Positions 35,301-49,997 of a stretch of 64,000 nt of DNA are shown here, piece by piece. The notes below the pieces were generated by a model. It ran no database searches. It was not told the origin of the DNA and saw nothing but the letters and a program-made list of their open reading frames with translations. The DNA comes from Stercorarius parasiticus (taxonomy: Eukaryota; Chordata; Aves; Charadriiformes; Stercorariidae). The position numbers and the translations under genes were made by a program. How positions within the stretch are numbered: the first letter of the stretch is position 1; each line of letters starts with the position of its first letter. The stretch spans positions 1 through 64,000 of the forward strand of contig VWZL01000013.1 of the NCBI GenBank assembly GCA_013396915.1, in the 5' to 3' direction.

Positions 35301-36229
35301 AAACCGAAGTAGAAATGACAGCATGAGGGACCTAATGTCTGGCCTGATATGGGTTTTAGGAAGGTGCTGAGCTCTTGGACTGTGCTACTCTTAGCATGCA
35401 CCAAAATACAGGGTGCCAAGAGAACTTGGGGTCCCACCCATCTGACAAGGGAGTTCTGGCAGTGATAGACTAGAGCTTTCTGACTTGATTCTTGAATCTG
35501 GGGGCATAGGCTTCCTCCTCGATCCCAGTGTGAGCACTTCTGCATCGTGCTATTTTTGTATTTTCCTCATATAGGAAAAGCAAAGGTTGGAAAAATTTCT
35601 TTTTTTAAAACAGAAGTGGAACTGTATAGTGATTCATGACCAGGTATAACAGCAATAGCTCATTGTTGACTCGTTTGAGAGTTTGTTTAAATTTTGAGAG
35701 CACCTTACCAGAAAGTACAGCAACTTGAAAATTCAGATCATTGAAAGAAATTTGTACCATAAAATCCAAGGAACTGTGGATTAAAATGTAATGCTGAGCA
35801 GTTCAGTGTAACTGACTTCATCACCTATGAATAAAAAAAGGAAAGTTGTCTTCTGCCAGTATTTCCTGGGACCTTCCAGGGGGCTCCATGGAATGAAAGC
35901 CAATAGATGGGGCTACTTGGAACCACTTGCTGTTGCTGGAGTGATTGACCCTTCCAGTGGTATGGGGTTTCCCACTAAGTGCTCAACAGCTGTAGGCTTT
36001 GCTCTGGTTTTCTAGTCCCTTTCAGGAGGAGGGATATCTCTCTTTTAGAGAGAAACACACTCTGTGGTATCCATGGCTATAAAATGCTTATCTCTCTAAT
36101 TATAAACCACTGTGAATCACTATGTACATTTTGCCACTCAACAGAAGAGAGTTTATATTGCTTAGCTGTGGCTGCTGAGATTAAATCTTCTCTGGACAGT
36201 GTCTCAAAGGGAATCTGAGGAGGCTGATC

Positions 36230-36420
36230 ATATCCGCACTGTGCTTATTTTAAGCTCATTAAGTTACAATTAAAATTATATCTGTGAAGCTTATTGAAAA
36301 ATTAAATTGCTTTTAAGGTTGCTATGGGCTGTTTTGAAATAATTAAGTTTTGCTTTGTAGGATATAGTATCTAGTTTGAAGAAATCACGTGTTTTAAAAG
36401 CACTGAAAATTAGTTCAATA
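36230..36420. promoter_or_regulatory. TAAT-rich candidate enhancer block
   Basis: Dense ATTA/TAAT cores (cattaagttacaattaaaattat, aaaattaaattgctttt, aaataattaagttttgc) in about 190 bases with no simple-repeat structure. The call rests on motif density only; conservation is not tested. Confidence 0.2.
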
Positions 36421-39400
36421 GCACATAGTGCTATTCTTCAGTAGTAATGAAATAACTTCATGTGCATCAGAAGGAGTATTTTTTGTGTTTATATTAAATT
36501 GTGAAGGTCGACTAATCTGGTCTGTTACGTCAGTTTTATTCCAGAGGAAGCCTAGAATGAGAGAGGAAGCTTTTCATTAACAAGTTGTTCTCCAGCACTA
36601 TTTGTGATGTGCTGAATCCCTGCCTAGTCTGATTGTGCCTATACTGAAGATTCAAGTTCAAATTTTCTTTGAGGTTTCATAGAGGTGCTTCATAGCTCAG
36701 GATTAGTTTATATCTTCTGTGGACTAAGATAGTACAATGAGTACAATAAGTACTACAAAAAGTAGAGAAAGGTTTAAGCTGCAAAAGCAAGCACTTGCAT
36801 TTAGTAAAAACATGGGGTATTTGCATGTTGCAAATTAGATGCAAAATGAATTGAATTAAGGTTGACCATGCACTCGGAATTCTGAAATATCCTGCCTTTC
36901 AGTCATAATTTAGGTCACAACTTTAGGCACCCGGATTTCAGAGGACAGGGTGGTAAGGGCCCAGATTACAGTTCTTGCTTACACCATGTGGAGGTCCCAC
37001 TTGCTTTGAGAGAGGGGTGAAACGGGACCAAAGGGGTCTTTCCGGCAGAGAAGGGCCTTCATGTTGGTTAAGTCTTCCACACCTTATAGGATGACCCCAC
37101 TACTCAGGAGGGGTGGAGATTGTGTCCATCATGGATTTTTCTCTGGTCTGATCATAAAGGCATTTGCCTGCAACGTGGGATCTGTGAATTCAAGGTTAGG
37201 AGCTTACATGTCAGTCTTCAGTGGTGCTCTAGTTTCTCTGCCTATTTGTTCAACCCCTTTTGCCCCTTGATTTGCTGTCTTCTTTTCCTCCACTTACACC
37301 CTTCATTGCTCTCCTCTCTCTCCCCGTCAGTGTCTGTTCCCGAATGAAGGTGTTGGAGTCTAAATGGTGAGTGGAAGCTGGCGGCCATGGAGAAGGTTTG
37401 AGCGAGGCACCTATGCAGATGTCTGCTGCTATGCCTGGCCTTTTGTGTGACTGACTTCTGCTCTCTTCTTGTTTGGTGTTTGGAAAGGCCAAGTTATGCA
37501 GAGTGGTGCCTAGGACTCCTACAAACTCAATGGTAAAATGAAACACCTCACTTGACTGCCGATAATCCCTCTTAGAATATGTCTTGACCTCTCCATTTAC
37601 TATATGGAAAGCCTTACACAGCATTGGCAACTTTTTTTGGGGGTCTGAAGACCAACTTTGTAAAAAATCAATTTACCTACGAGAAGAGGTGCTAGTGTGA
37701 GTAGCTGGCAATATAGGGACTTAATGTGATGTCTGCTGTCGCAGGTCTGTGGGAAACATTGTAATCCTGGACCTGAATGTGGCTGCTTTGAGAGTTACAC
37801 GTGTCATGCTCGTTTACTGTGTAAGGCATTTACTTGTATTGTATTTCATGTAATTCTTAAATGAGAAAAACTTTTTAGAGAAATACATTGATTCCAAAAA
37901 TTTCACATTGTCAGTGGTAAAAATTTAATGTGCAAGACTTTCTAGGCTCTTAGAACTTAGTTTTTGATGTTGACACTTGGTGTTTCATATTGAAGAGGAA
38001 AGAGTTAATCCTACATAATTCTAGGCTAATAATTAATCTTCTCCATCTGTACATGCTTTACAGACAAATGGACAAAATTAGGCATTTATAATAATTTAAA
38101 GTTAGCTTTATCAGGATTCATGATGAACTGGATCATTCTAATATTTTTTCTAGGGTTTTTTTGTTGTTTTTTTTAATAAAAAAACTGATTAAACTTCTTA
38201 TGAAATAATTAAATTGAAAAAATTACTTAATACCTCCATGTTCCATAATTACTGTCAGCACTGTTGTGAAAATTCTCTCTTCTTATCAAAGTTGCTTCAG
38301 TAAGAGGAAAAATTTTTTCAAATGTAATTCTTGAAAATAGTTTCTCTTGAAACTCAAGCATACTTTGCCCTTTTTTTCACGATCTTGAAGTACTCAGTTT
38401 AATGTTTTGAGATCAAAATTAGAATTAGCAAAACACATGAAGCCCATGGGCTACTGTTGACAACAGAATTATGGATAATTCTGGCCAATGGGGGCTAGCC
38501 ATAATGTTACCTCTTCCAAAGTCTGAATAAAGTCTGAAGCACTTGCATATGACCAAGTTGTCCCATACTTTTGTTCATTAACATCACTGAATACCAAGAA
38601 CTCCCTGTTCCAAAAGTACCTTGAACTAGTGATTTTCAGTGCTTGAGAAACAATCCCCTTTATATTTTCTTTACAATTTTCACTTATTTGTTATTTTTAT
38701 AATTTTTATTCTTAAGTGTTTTGTTTTATCTGAACTGCTTCATGTGTGGCAGTGAAATGCCACATGAATGCCCAATTACTTTCTCATAAGGGTAAGAGTC
38801 TACAAGTATCTCTGATTTGGTTTACCGTTTCTTAGGAAGTACAATTTTTTTGATGCAACAAAATAAAATTTAGGCATTAATTTCATATATGTCTTTGATT
38901 TTGTTGTTTGTGGAGCTTAGTTACTCTTTTAATACAATATGATCCAGATATTTAACTGTAATTGTCAATATAGTCTCAGAACTCTTTAATCTAAACAAAG
39001 CGAAAAGTATTTCACTTTGCCCAAATTATATTTCAGTAAATTTGTAACATCATATCTGACTGGGCTCATTCTTTTTTAGCTGTACCCTGTGCATATTTTG
39101 ATGCATTCAGTACTTTTTAACCTAAATCTTCAAGAATGGCATAGCAGAAGACGGTATAGTTTCTTTTATGCAGTCCTTGTCAGATAGGAGCTTCCTGTAT
39201 TGAATAATTAAACACGCCACCTAGTAATTTATTAAATAGTAAAGCCAGGTTTAGTCCTTGTTGATCTGCATGCCATTAAAGTGGATTAGGAGCTTTGGAG
39301 AGAATTACAAATTAATTGGAAAAATAAACCCATCCTTCTTCTCAAAATACAGTAATGTTACATTACTTCAGTCAAACATGTTCTTTCCTAAGCATGCTGC

Positions 39401-42400
39401 TCAAATAATAAGAATTCTTCTTTCTTCCGCTTTAAGGACTGTTTTTTGTGATGCCTTTCAAAACAGAATTTAACAATAAACATTCTATGAAATCTTTTAT
39501 TTTTAATAATACTGTGCTCTTTCATTCAATCACTTTGTGCTTGAATATCTGTTATTTTTGAAAACATCCACCAACACTCGGTTTTACTTTTTTACCTCTA
39601 GGCTTCACCATTATGAAGCCAAACAACTTGACGGTCATGGTGTATGTATATAACACTTCAGAAATTTTAACCTTTTTTTTTTAGGCACTTTTAACTGCAC
39701 TAATCAATGTACTTTTCCAGAATTTAAATAATAATATCGATTGTATCGCGAGAGTCGATCAGCTTGCTTCTGAAGTGGGACACAAGTGAGGCTCAGCACT
39801 AACTGCCACACAGAAATAGCCTCTGGGTTATGCCATTCCACCAGAGTCTTCATTCCTTCTCCTCAAAAAGTCTGCATGTGGGGAAGCTTTGTATGGGTGT
39901 GTTATGAAATAAATCCTATTATAATAAGAAATGCTCTGGACATTATTACTGGTGCCCACGCAAATCTCTCTCAGTGCCAGCGGTGTTTCATTACTGCTGG
40001 CCTAGGTGTCTGCTGCAGAGGGTGAGAGCCCTTGGGCTATGAAAGCACTGAAGTGAGATATCTGAAGGAGATGTACAGAAACTGTTCTCTCCAGTTTCTT
40101 CCACTTCTAGCTGTCTCATATTCTTTATAGTCTGTTTGGTTCTTGTTTTCCATTTAATTTCTGGTGATGTTCATCCTATCTTTTGAAGACTTCTCATCTT
40201 TATGCCACTTTAGATGTCATTCTGTAGGTCTGTAGGTGTACAGTCCTCTTGCCCAGCCGTTTTTATCTCTCTCAAAATAAACTCTCCAGATGATTTAAGT
40301 AAAACATTGTTAACAACCATTGCATATTTGTTTGTTGATATTTACAAAACCGAAGCTTCAAGTAAGTATAAAGAGGTAAATCAGAATATAAATAAAAATA
40401 GATTGAGCAAATCACAGTTCTTGGAATTAAATATATGGTATGGAGCTTGCAAATAATTATCCTACAAGTTTTTGGGGCATTACATTGGTGTAATTCTAGC
40501 TAAATTCCTCTAATTTAAATAGTAAATGATGTAAATCTAACTAACCAGCATCAGGAATTCCTCAGAGCTGATGTCAGCAAGGGACTTTCAGTAATTTCAG
40601 AGGGGAGATATTGTCAGCTGAAAAAACATTTTTATTATGTTTATTATTAGGATTAATACAAATAAACCTATTATCCCAAAGCCTTTTTAAAAACGTCGTT
40701 GCACAATATTAAGACAAAACTGAAGGGAACTTCTGTGAAGTAATATAAACTCAAAATGCATTCTTGTCTAAAGACAAATTTGACAGTGATACCTAAAGCA
40801 CAACTCCCTTGGACTGTTTTCTGTGACAGCAGAACATCTTTTATTCTTACGTCTTAAAGTACACAGATGGCCTGTGTCAATGCAATCACCTTTCTTGCTT
40901 GACAGAGAAGAGAACAGATGATAGAAGTTAATTTAGAAATGTGAAAGTGCTAAGTAGGAAACTGCTAGAGAGAGATCTGTTCATTTCTCTCACCTCCAAG
41001 TCTGCAGTAGCCTCCGTGTACAAAATGTGGAGGCCTGTGGTCTGCAGGATCACAAGGGGTGGCCACCGGACCAGCTGGAGGCTATGAAAAGGCAAGCTGG
41101 AAGGCACTGACTTCAAAGAGACCTTTGTACGTCAAACAGGAAGAAGAGGATAGTCTTCAAAAATGCAGAAATGAAAAAAAAAAAAAAAGGGCAACAATAC
41201 AAAGTGCAGGACCATGTAGTCAGAAAGTAAGAGAAAAGCATCTTCTGTAGTGATGCAGGAATTCAACACTGAGAAAGACCTGACCGGAAAAAAAGAGTTG
41301 AGTTATTAAGAACTGCATGTAATTAGCAGGAATCATGGGGCCGGTATGAGCAACAACTGCGTTACAGCCGAGAAATACGCAAATATGTTCCCACGATGAA
41401 CAAGACAAGATGTTTTCGTTGGATATAATCTCATCAACAAGTGCTTCCCTGGAGTGTTGTGCTCTGGCTCTGGCTGTGAATGCTCAAGGAAGAGTTAATT
41501 GCAGAAGAGCAGATACAGGGAATGGGTGTTTGCACAATGGAAGGAATAGAGAGGATCTTCTCTGAGAGAAATAAAAAGAGCTTGGTTTCTTCTAGTGAAC
41601 TGAAGTTAGCAAGTGGACATTATTGCTCTCATAATTTAACTGGAGGTGGCAGAAAGGAGGGGAGGAAATGAAAGAGCAACATAAATGCTGGAGAAGAAAC
41701 AGGATTATTTAAACAGTATTGACAATTTTGGCACAAGACCTGGTCTTGCCTTGAAAATTCTCAGTCACACAGACAAAGTATTTTTTTGCTGGAAATAGGG
41801 TACTTCAGGCAGTAATTCAGTTTTGCAGTAATGGCAGAGTAGATGTTACAGAAGAGCAGGAAAGGATGGGTGCCAGGAGACCTCAGGGGAGACGCTGGGG
41901 TCCTGTGGTGGGTCAGGGGGAGGCCGAGAAGATGAAGGAGGGCTGGCCACTTTTGTGGGGCTGTGGGAGGTAGGGCTAAAAAAAGTATTAAGTGAAGCTT
42001 TCAGTCAGATAACAGGCCAGTGTCTCTCCACAGGGCACTGGTTAAGTGGCTGGATGTGGGTAAGGTGAAGGGGAGACATCAATTTCTGTGCGCTGTGGAA
42101 GGCTTTGGGTGTAGATGGGGAGGTTTTCACTGTTTTCCTCCTGTGCTCTTCAGGAGAAAGGAAAAGTTTGGCCCATCTCGCTACCAAGGTTCAACGGACC
42201 CTCCCCTACCTCTTCAGCTGCCTACCTACTCCCTATCCTGCTGCAAGTATACATTTGAGTGGGAAACGAGAAGAATATTTTTTACCATTGCAGAAAGAAG
42301 GCTCTGGAACAAGAACAGTGGAGACAAAATACCTAATGAATTTAAAGGTGAAACTTGTTCACTTCATGAAGGTCTTTAATGTAACATTTACTGCAGAGCA

Positions 42401-45400
42401 AGGCAAGACCCAAGTGACTCTGGACATCCTTTCTAGTCCTGTATTTCTATGAAAAAAAATGCTCTTAAGTTCTGTCTTCTGTTGCCTTAAATAAATGTTT
42501 TATGCCTAAAGAAAGAAGACAATGAAAGCACTGCTAATGTCTATACACATCAGTGGTTTCTACAGAAAAATCACAAGGCATGGGCAGCCAAACGGGTGCC
42601 CTGGAAATTAAAGCGCTTTTATGAGAATATCTGACCCACTCTGTGACCGTCTCTTCTATCTTACTTTACTACAGAGCTGACTTATAGCATACTGGACCCC
42701 TTCGCTATAAGTTTAAGCGGGAATAGAGGAGCAAAACTGAATAAAGTGATGCTGCTACCTTGAGCTAGTTTTTCTGTTCATACTGTAGCAAAGGATTGAA
42801 GGGTCAGCCTTCACCAAATCACTTTTGCTTTTCACCAAATCACTCCAAAATATCACTGTGATTTTATTCCCTTTCAGATGAAGAGATACTCAAAAAAAAA
42901 AATCCTTTAGATTCAAATCTCTGTAATTTTCATTACACAAAAAGTATGAAGTGCCGAGAACATGGGGTGATTTTGTCCATGAAGGTAAATATTAACAGCA
43001 CGAAACTGAACAACAGCTATTGGTCAAGTCTGTCATCTTTATCTGCATCATTAAAGAAAATGGTTTTTGTCAGAAAGAAGGCTTTGGCTGAGTGGTCATG
43101 ATTAAAGCTTTTGACATCCCTTCTGATGAATAGCTACCCTGAATTTTCAAGAGACAGCTCTTTTCTCCTGTCAGACATAATTCTTCCAGAAACAACAAAT
43201 ATGCTTTGAGTATATATTGTAGAGGGAGGTCAGCTGTGATGTGAAATAGCAAACTCTGCTAATGCTGGACTTGCCTTCCCTCTGTCCTGCCAAAAATAGA
43301 GGTTTATCATCTGCAACCTTTAGAAAAGACTCTTAGAAAGAGGCTTTCAGGTTGTTTTCATAAGGAGGCCTTCTTCCATTCCCGAGTAAGATCTCCCCAC
43401 CCCATTTAAAGTACCTGTCCAAGTGTAGATTAAACATCTTTTAAGAAAGAAGGGCAAAAGCTGCCATGGGTGTTGAAGCATTCAGTGCTTCCTAAGCCAG
43501 AAAGCTTTCCACAAGGCAATTGGTGTTGGCAAGAAGTGCAGCCTCCACCCCAAAGCTATTCCTTGCACAGTTAAACAAGCTGTTGGACTCTTTTCCAGGC
43601 AGCATATAAGGTTTCACTTGGAAAGAGAAAATCAAAGTCAATCCATCAAGATCATGAGCAATCAATAACGGATTTTGTGGCAGGGAGATGGGCTGGGTGG
43701 TTACAGTGCAGTACCCCAACCCACAAACCTTGCACAGCTGAGGTCAACAGAATTGTTTTATTTTGCTTCTTTAAAATGAAGAGGGAGGATAAAGGTCATG
43801 CAGAAATCACAGCTCTTCCTTCTTGTTTATGAATGCAATCAATAATCTGCTTTAAATTAAGGAACCAGTCCTTCCTTTCTGTGTCAAGGATTAATGTTAG
43901 CATTAATGAGGCCAAGCTTCTCTTTGGAAGAGAAAGTCTCTCCCAGCTCAAGAACTGAGATGTGAATCAAACCCATGAGTACTTTGAACTCCAGTGACAT
44001 TCTTTACCTTTCTTTCTTTGAACACTGGAAAAAACAATGTGATTATGTGCTACACATCAAGGAACACATATTCAGATGCAAATAGAGATGTTGTGTGGCC
44101 AGTATGGGGATGGTTTTCAAAAGGGTAGAGCACCCATAGCACAGATTCAAGTCAATGTGAAACCGTAATGCTCAACACCTCTGAAGAAACCAAGGCCAAG
44201 TTATTTTAAACTGAGCTTCTCTCTACATGAATGAAGTTCATGAAAACTAGTGGTTAGTTTGAAAATTTGTATGCCAGTGATTTTCCCATGTACACATTGA
44301 ACCTAATAAAGTATTTGAAATGCCAGAAGCAATTTAGTCAGTCTACAATTTTAGTGGTTCTTTCTCCCTTATCTTCTGTATTTTCTCTCTGTCTCTCATG
44401 GTCACAATTTTTAATCATTCTCCATGAGAAAAATATAAGCATGAGGACAGTGCCGTGAAGGTATTTTTGCTTTCAAGGTATCTTTGTACATACTAACAGG
44501 GGACATACTGAGTAGTTGTTTAAGTATACATGTCAGTATAATGCGTGTACACACACACATGACAACTGCCAGCCCTGCACAGGATTTTTCTGCTAAACAC
44601 TAGAGCTTAAATTTATATTGCTAAAATTACAGTGTACAACACAAGCAGCATCCAGCATTCAGGAGTGATACATGAAGATTAGCCTCTGAAAGAGGAAGAC
44701 GACCACCTTCTGTTTTCTCAGATTGCAAGGAGCACAGCAAGAGGATGGAAGTAGGTGTTCCCCTGTCCTGCAAAAAGTGGGAACATGTAAACAGGTCTGT
44801 GAGAGCAGCTTGTGCTGCTATATGACAGGGCCCGCTGTTGTCTATGGGTAGACAGTAAGAGCAAAAACATACCTGTTTGTTTGAGTAGCTGCAGAAGTGC
44901 TTAAATACAGCCATCCATTGAAACATCCTTTTTACAGGATTAAACATTAAAAACATCCTTTATCTTTCTGGACAGCGAAGACCATTGCAAAAGCCTTCCT
45001 ATTATGTGACACCAGATGTTGCTCTCAGTCTGTGCTCTTCACTGTGTTCATGAGGAATTAGTGGGACCACTACAGGAGCCACAGCTGCAGGCCAGTACTG
45101 CGGCCTGATTTTTCATACTCTGGGAACTCGTCTCCATCTGAAGTTCAGCCACTGGGATGGCTGTCCTGATGCAAAGTCTTCGGCAGACACAACTTTCAGT
45201 ACAGCTACACAAGTTATTCAGTGCTGGTGTGGACCATGCTCACCTGAGAGAGTTGCACTGGCACAGTTACACCAGTGGCAGATGTACCTCCAGGCAAGAG
45301 GTGGCTTACAGGCACGAGTGACCTCCATTCATGGAGCTGCCAGCTTTCAAAAACCAGGTTTTGTGCTGGCTGGGACATCTGCAGTGCGTGCTCCCTGCAC

Positions 45401-45479
45401 ATTGCACATTAATGCCCCATCAGACAGCATTAGCCTCTTTTATCTTAACAAATGTAGATGTCTGTGGTTATGGTGAAGC

Positions 45480-45930
45480 AATCATGTGGCAAAGCCTGTG
45501 TTGTGTCCCCCCTCCCGCTCCCCGCCGATTCTGAGATCCCTGAAGAACGGTACCCCCGTCTCAGCCTTCCAGGCGCTGGGCGCCCTGCTTTCTGGGGCTG
45601 CGGCTGCTCTCACATAATTCTGCGTAGGCATCTTTATCTGGCACCGTGTGCTTTGAAGCTCATTTTACATTAACTTGCACCACGCTCCCTCAATCAGCAG
45701 CACGCAAGACAAAGAAACATATGGGCCTTTATTGTTGTCATTACTGTAATGATGATTAGCCAGGGAAAAAGGGAAAAAAGTTAAGAGCGAAATCTAAATG
45801 ACAAGATTCTTATATTAACATGCCATTCTAATCAAGTAATCTGGTTTAAGTAATTACATTATGATTACTCAGAAGGTATTCATTTTAAGATCCAGAAATC
45901 TAAATTTATGTAAGGCCAAAGCCCTGTAGC
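45480..45930. promoter_or_regulatory. CpG-rich then homeodomain-rich candidate element
   Basis: The first 200 bases have about a dozen CpGs in an AT-rich, CpG-poor neighbourhood. The next 250 bases carry a facing pair cattactgtaatg (45739-45751), atgattagcc, and taattacattatgattactc. The composition shift and motif clustering resemble vertebrate developmental enhancers. There is no coding frame. Confidence 0.3.
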
Positions 45931-45954
45931 ATCTGTGCTATTACTGCAATGCAT

Positions 45955-46020
45955 ATAGAATCACAGAATCATATGTCATTGTCTGAGCTAGATATGGGAA
46001 GACTTTTTCTAGAACATTTG
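45955..46020 (-). mobile_element. Possible CR1 3' scrap
   Basis: tagaatcacagaatcat is the reverse complement of a CR1-type terminal octamer, followed by about 40 bases with a loose match to the CR1 3' end (gggaagactttttctagaac). This is weak. Confidence 0.35.
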
Positions 46021-49000
46021 CTTTGCAGTGAAAGTAGATTTCTTTACCTTATATAAATAAATTAATCCCTTCTTCTAAATTAAGAATTTTCCGTTCTTCT
46101 TTTGAGATTTTAAAGACAGGTGTTTTTAAATCTCTATGGTAAATTTCTCTAATTTCTTCTGTGTTAAAAGGAAGGCAGGAAAAACTTCTATATAAATGTG
46201 CAACAGTTAATGACAATCAATATTTTGCCTAATGTACCCATATCTATGTAAATCATAAAGATTAGCTGAGGAATTTTCCTTTGATGCTTAAATGATATGT
46301 AAGATTGCACAATAGCTGAGTAAATCTAATTTAGTGTTACTCTGCTGGTTTTGAAATACCTATTTACTAGCAGTTTGTCATGCATTTCTAATGACAGTCA
46401 TAGTAAATTTAGACCACTTTGTTCCGTTACTATCTCATCTAATTAGTTTAAGCATGCGGCAAAGAACAGAACCCGCAGTTAGTAGTAGACTCAAAATGCA
46501 GTTCTGGGTTCACAGCCGCATAATTAATTTCGTTTATTGCTGCAAAAATGCATGTATCGTTCATCTGCCTTTACCAGTTTATGTTAGAGGGATTGTTTGA
46601 AAAGTGGTTTCCCTTTAATTTTGCTCTGCTTCATCTGAAACCTTGTTCTCAAGTGTGTCCAGCGGGCTTGATCTGCTGAGAGCTTCAGGGCAGCCCTCAT
46701 TCCCAGTGAAATACCTTTCAAGAAGTGTTTGGTATGATGTAAGGTCAGACTATAGGTTTAGGGGTCCTGAGAAGCTCAAATGAACCTTCTCCCTTGCTTG
46801 TATGCAGAGGCTCTTCCCTGGCCACTGTCCTTTGGACTGTGATCCTCTGTAGGGGCTGCCTCCAGGAATACCTGCATCTATTTGCCTCTTTAGTCTCCAG
46901 TTCTTTGCTGGTCTTTTTCACTTCTGTCAGGCTCTGCTGTTTTTCCCTGTAGCTGTCTATTTACTTTTGTATAGCCCGTTGGACACAATTTACATATAAA
47001 ACGTTAGACAAAATAAGACCATATTGCATGACTTTGGGCTTACTCTGCATCCACAGCTGGTAGTAATAGAAAAACTGAAACATTATCAAGTTGATTGTGA
47101 TACTGCTTGAATAAAGAGCTGTGATTTCATATAGGTCTCAATTTTTTTTTTTAATAGAAAGCTCTAACATGTCTTTCTGTGCAATTTCATTAAAAAAGCA
47201 CATGCTTCAGTTTTGTTTGGCAGGAAACAATGGGCACTAACAGCCCAGTGACCAGCATTTGGCAAGCACCCTGTCCAGAACACATATTTGCTGGGTAAAC
47301 AAGCTATATGGAGTTAGGAAACTGCTGATTTGATGGTGCAAAGACTGTGAATATCTTCTCATGTAGAAAGCATGTGGTGCCTTTCTCATAAACCCTACAG
47401 GTAGAGTATGTGTCATTCTTTAATGCTGCTATGGGGAAAATTGCAAAATGGAAAAAATACTAATAAGCTTTTCCAGACGGCAGTATAAAAACATTATTGC
47501 TTCTGCTACTATGTCTGCTATTTATTATATCTCCTGTTACCCAAGCATGGCTTGACTCTATCATAAGTTTCCCTCAGTTAAGTTCTCTTGGAAATGCCTA
47601 CAACAGAAATATGGAGAAGGTCTTCTGCTGAAGGCAGCTTAAGAGTATACTTAATTTTCGTAATGTTATATTAAAATGCTAGGTTTTTTTGAAGCAGTTT
47701 ATCTGGTTCTGAGATTCACAACTAATTTTTTTAGCTTGATTCTAATTCCTGTATTTGCTATTCCTCCAGTTTTGACATCAACTATATAGAAGGGAAGGGA
47801 AGGCCACAAAACATCAAGACATGGAGACAATTTTAAAGTGGTGGTTTAGCTGAACTGTTAGGCTCACGTCTTTTGTTGGTGTGACAACAGATGATGCCGT
47901 TATGCATGCTGTAAGCCAGCAGTGCATAAATGCTCTGGAGGACAGTTTCTCAGTACTCAGTTGGGGGCAAGTCAGGGACTGTAAGGGAAAAGGCACTTTC
48001 CCTGGGAAGTCACATTGAAAACCATTGTAGAAGAAGGACTGATGCCCAGGAGGTGCCCGGTGAGGGGTTCAAGAGGAAGCAGAGGCCCGCAGGCAGTCTG
48101 TAGGCTGGATCCAGACCACAGGAGGAATCACCCCCATCTCCAGAAGCCTGCAGCCTCCTGATAACTTTCCCGGTAGCCCCTCAGCCACATCTTCTCTAGT
48201 TCCTGGAAGTATATTCACTACGTGATGTGCCCTGCTGCATGGTAGGTCCACATGCATGTCCATGTTAAGGGCTGTGAACATACTACAACTGTAAATAGTG
48301 GCCTAACTGTGCTAATGGTTGCTCCCATAACAAGACACTGACCCAGACCAGTACTATCCAGAAAAGGGGCATCAGTATTCTGGAAGCTATATGAATCAAA
48401 TTAATTATTGGGGAAAGTCAGTGAGACCCTATAGAGACGTTTTGGATTCACATCAGGGAATTAAGCTTGAATTGTTTTTTTCCAGGGCCTTTTTATCACT
48501 GGGAGAAGGGTTTGCTTGGCAGGTATTGGAATGGGAACAGCTAAAAAAGCACTAAATATATGGTAACTGGGTACCGTTTCAGAAGTCAAGGTTAAAATCA
48601 CAGTTACCGTTTTGCATGCAAGAGACTTATAAGGTGAATTGTCTCAGAGATTCTGTTGTAGGTACAATTTTCTGTTGTGGACTCTTCTGCTAAGTGGACT
48701 CTTCCTCCAGAAGAAAGTGTTGTGAAGGCTCTGAGGAGTCAAAGCCTAGTGCCATGTAGCTCCTCAGGAGGGATGAAGTTCTTGCTCACCCTGCATGGAA
48801 TGAACCAAAGCATGCTCGCTGAAATGAATTGGATCTCTAAGGAAGGATTTCTGACCAGCAAAAAGGCATTTGCCTGTAGGTGTTAAAGTCCTGTAATCTG
48901 CGAGATCAAACATTGAAGACTGCAAAGAGAATCCACCTGTTTTGGTGTATCTCTGTTACACATGAGTAGAAATGATATCCTGAGCAAGGTTTGTATATTT

Positions 49001-49997
49001 TTCTCCCCTCTGGTATGAGTGAACACATGTCATTACAAAAACTGCCTGGAATTCTTTTCCCCAGATTTATGGGAATGTGCTTTTCCCAAGGATGTGCTGA
49101 TGTTATATGTGTTTGGCATTATCAATTTTGAATTGAGTCATTACTGACACTGAGAGCTGGCTCATCTGCACGTTGCTGCCTTGCTTGCTCTTAAAATTAA
49201 TGGATTGCTGTGTTGGATTTTGAGAGAGCTTCTGGGAGAACAGCTTCTGGGAAATCTAGTCCAGGGTAGATGAATGTCTATCATTGCTAAAAACCCTCTT
49301 CCCTTAGTGGCTTGAAATCTGTGGCCTCCCAGGCCAGTCAGTTGCCTCCTTTTGTCTCCTGCTTGCAGCAGTCCCATAATCCCCCGAGATAGCACTCAGA
49401 TGGTGTAATAATGATGTGTCTAATACAGAAGAGGTAGATATTGCTATCTAGCAATCTATTAATTAAAGAGTTAAGGGTGAAAAAAAAAGACAGCTTTTAT
49501 TTGCTGAGGGAGAAGGAAATTAAACTGCGAACGATGTGTGGCATTTGTGTCCATTCACATGAAGGAAGCTGGAAGCAAGTGATGACCAAACACTGAGCAC
49601 TCTGAATTAGTCCTACTTCAGCTGAAATAGTAAAAAGCTCTAAAAAGACATTGTTAAAGTTGAGGACAAAAATGCCCCCCTTCATCTTAATTCTCAGCAG
49701 AAATGGCTGGGTTAGAGAGGGAGCTAAGTGAGGCTGGCTGTGTCTGTGAAGTCCAGACAATTTTTCTTCTCACCCCCCAGAGATGCAGGTTACAAACTGC
49801 TTTGGGCTGGGACCCTGGTAATGTTGGATGGACTCTTCGCTATTTTCTTGGTTTGTTTGCTTAGAAAAATTAAGCCTGTTTAAATAGCTTTTCTTTCCCA
49901 CGTTATGCAGCCTGTCTGACTAAAATGCCAAAGGACTCTCTCTTAACCTGCAGGTGAACTGCCATAAAAACCTAGCACTTTAGAGAAACAAAAAAAA

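Larger units (their letters stand above)
32341..49989. other. Non-coding stretch with candidate regulatory blocks
   Basis: No exon can be supported. It holds a G-rich tract at 41.86-41.98 kb, an A-run at 41.18 kb, a possible CR1 scrap at 45.96 kb, and three blocks that look like candidate conserved elements (36.23-36.42, 45.48-45.93 and 46.42-46.57 kb). The 137-codon minus-strand frame at 35132-35545 has no recognisable domain. Confidence 0.5.

Noticed and set aside
35132..35545. 137-codon minus-strand open frame
   Set aside because: No domain, no flanking splice sites and composition unlike a coding exon.
41860..41980. G-rich tract as a quadruplex
   Set aside because: Loops between the G-runs are mostly longer than seven bases, so the pattern is weak.
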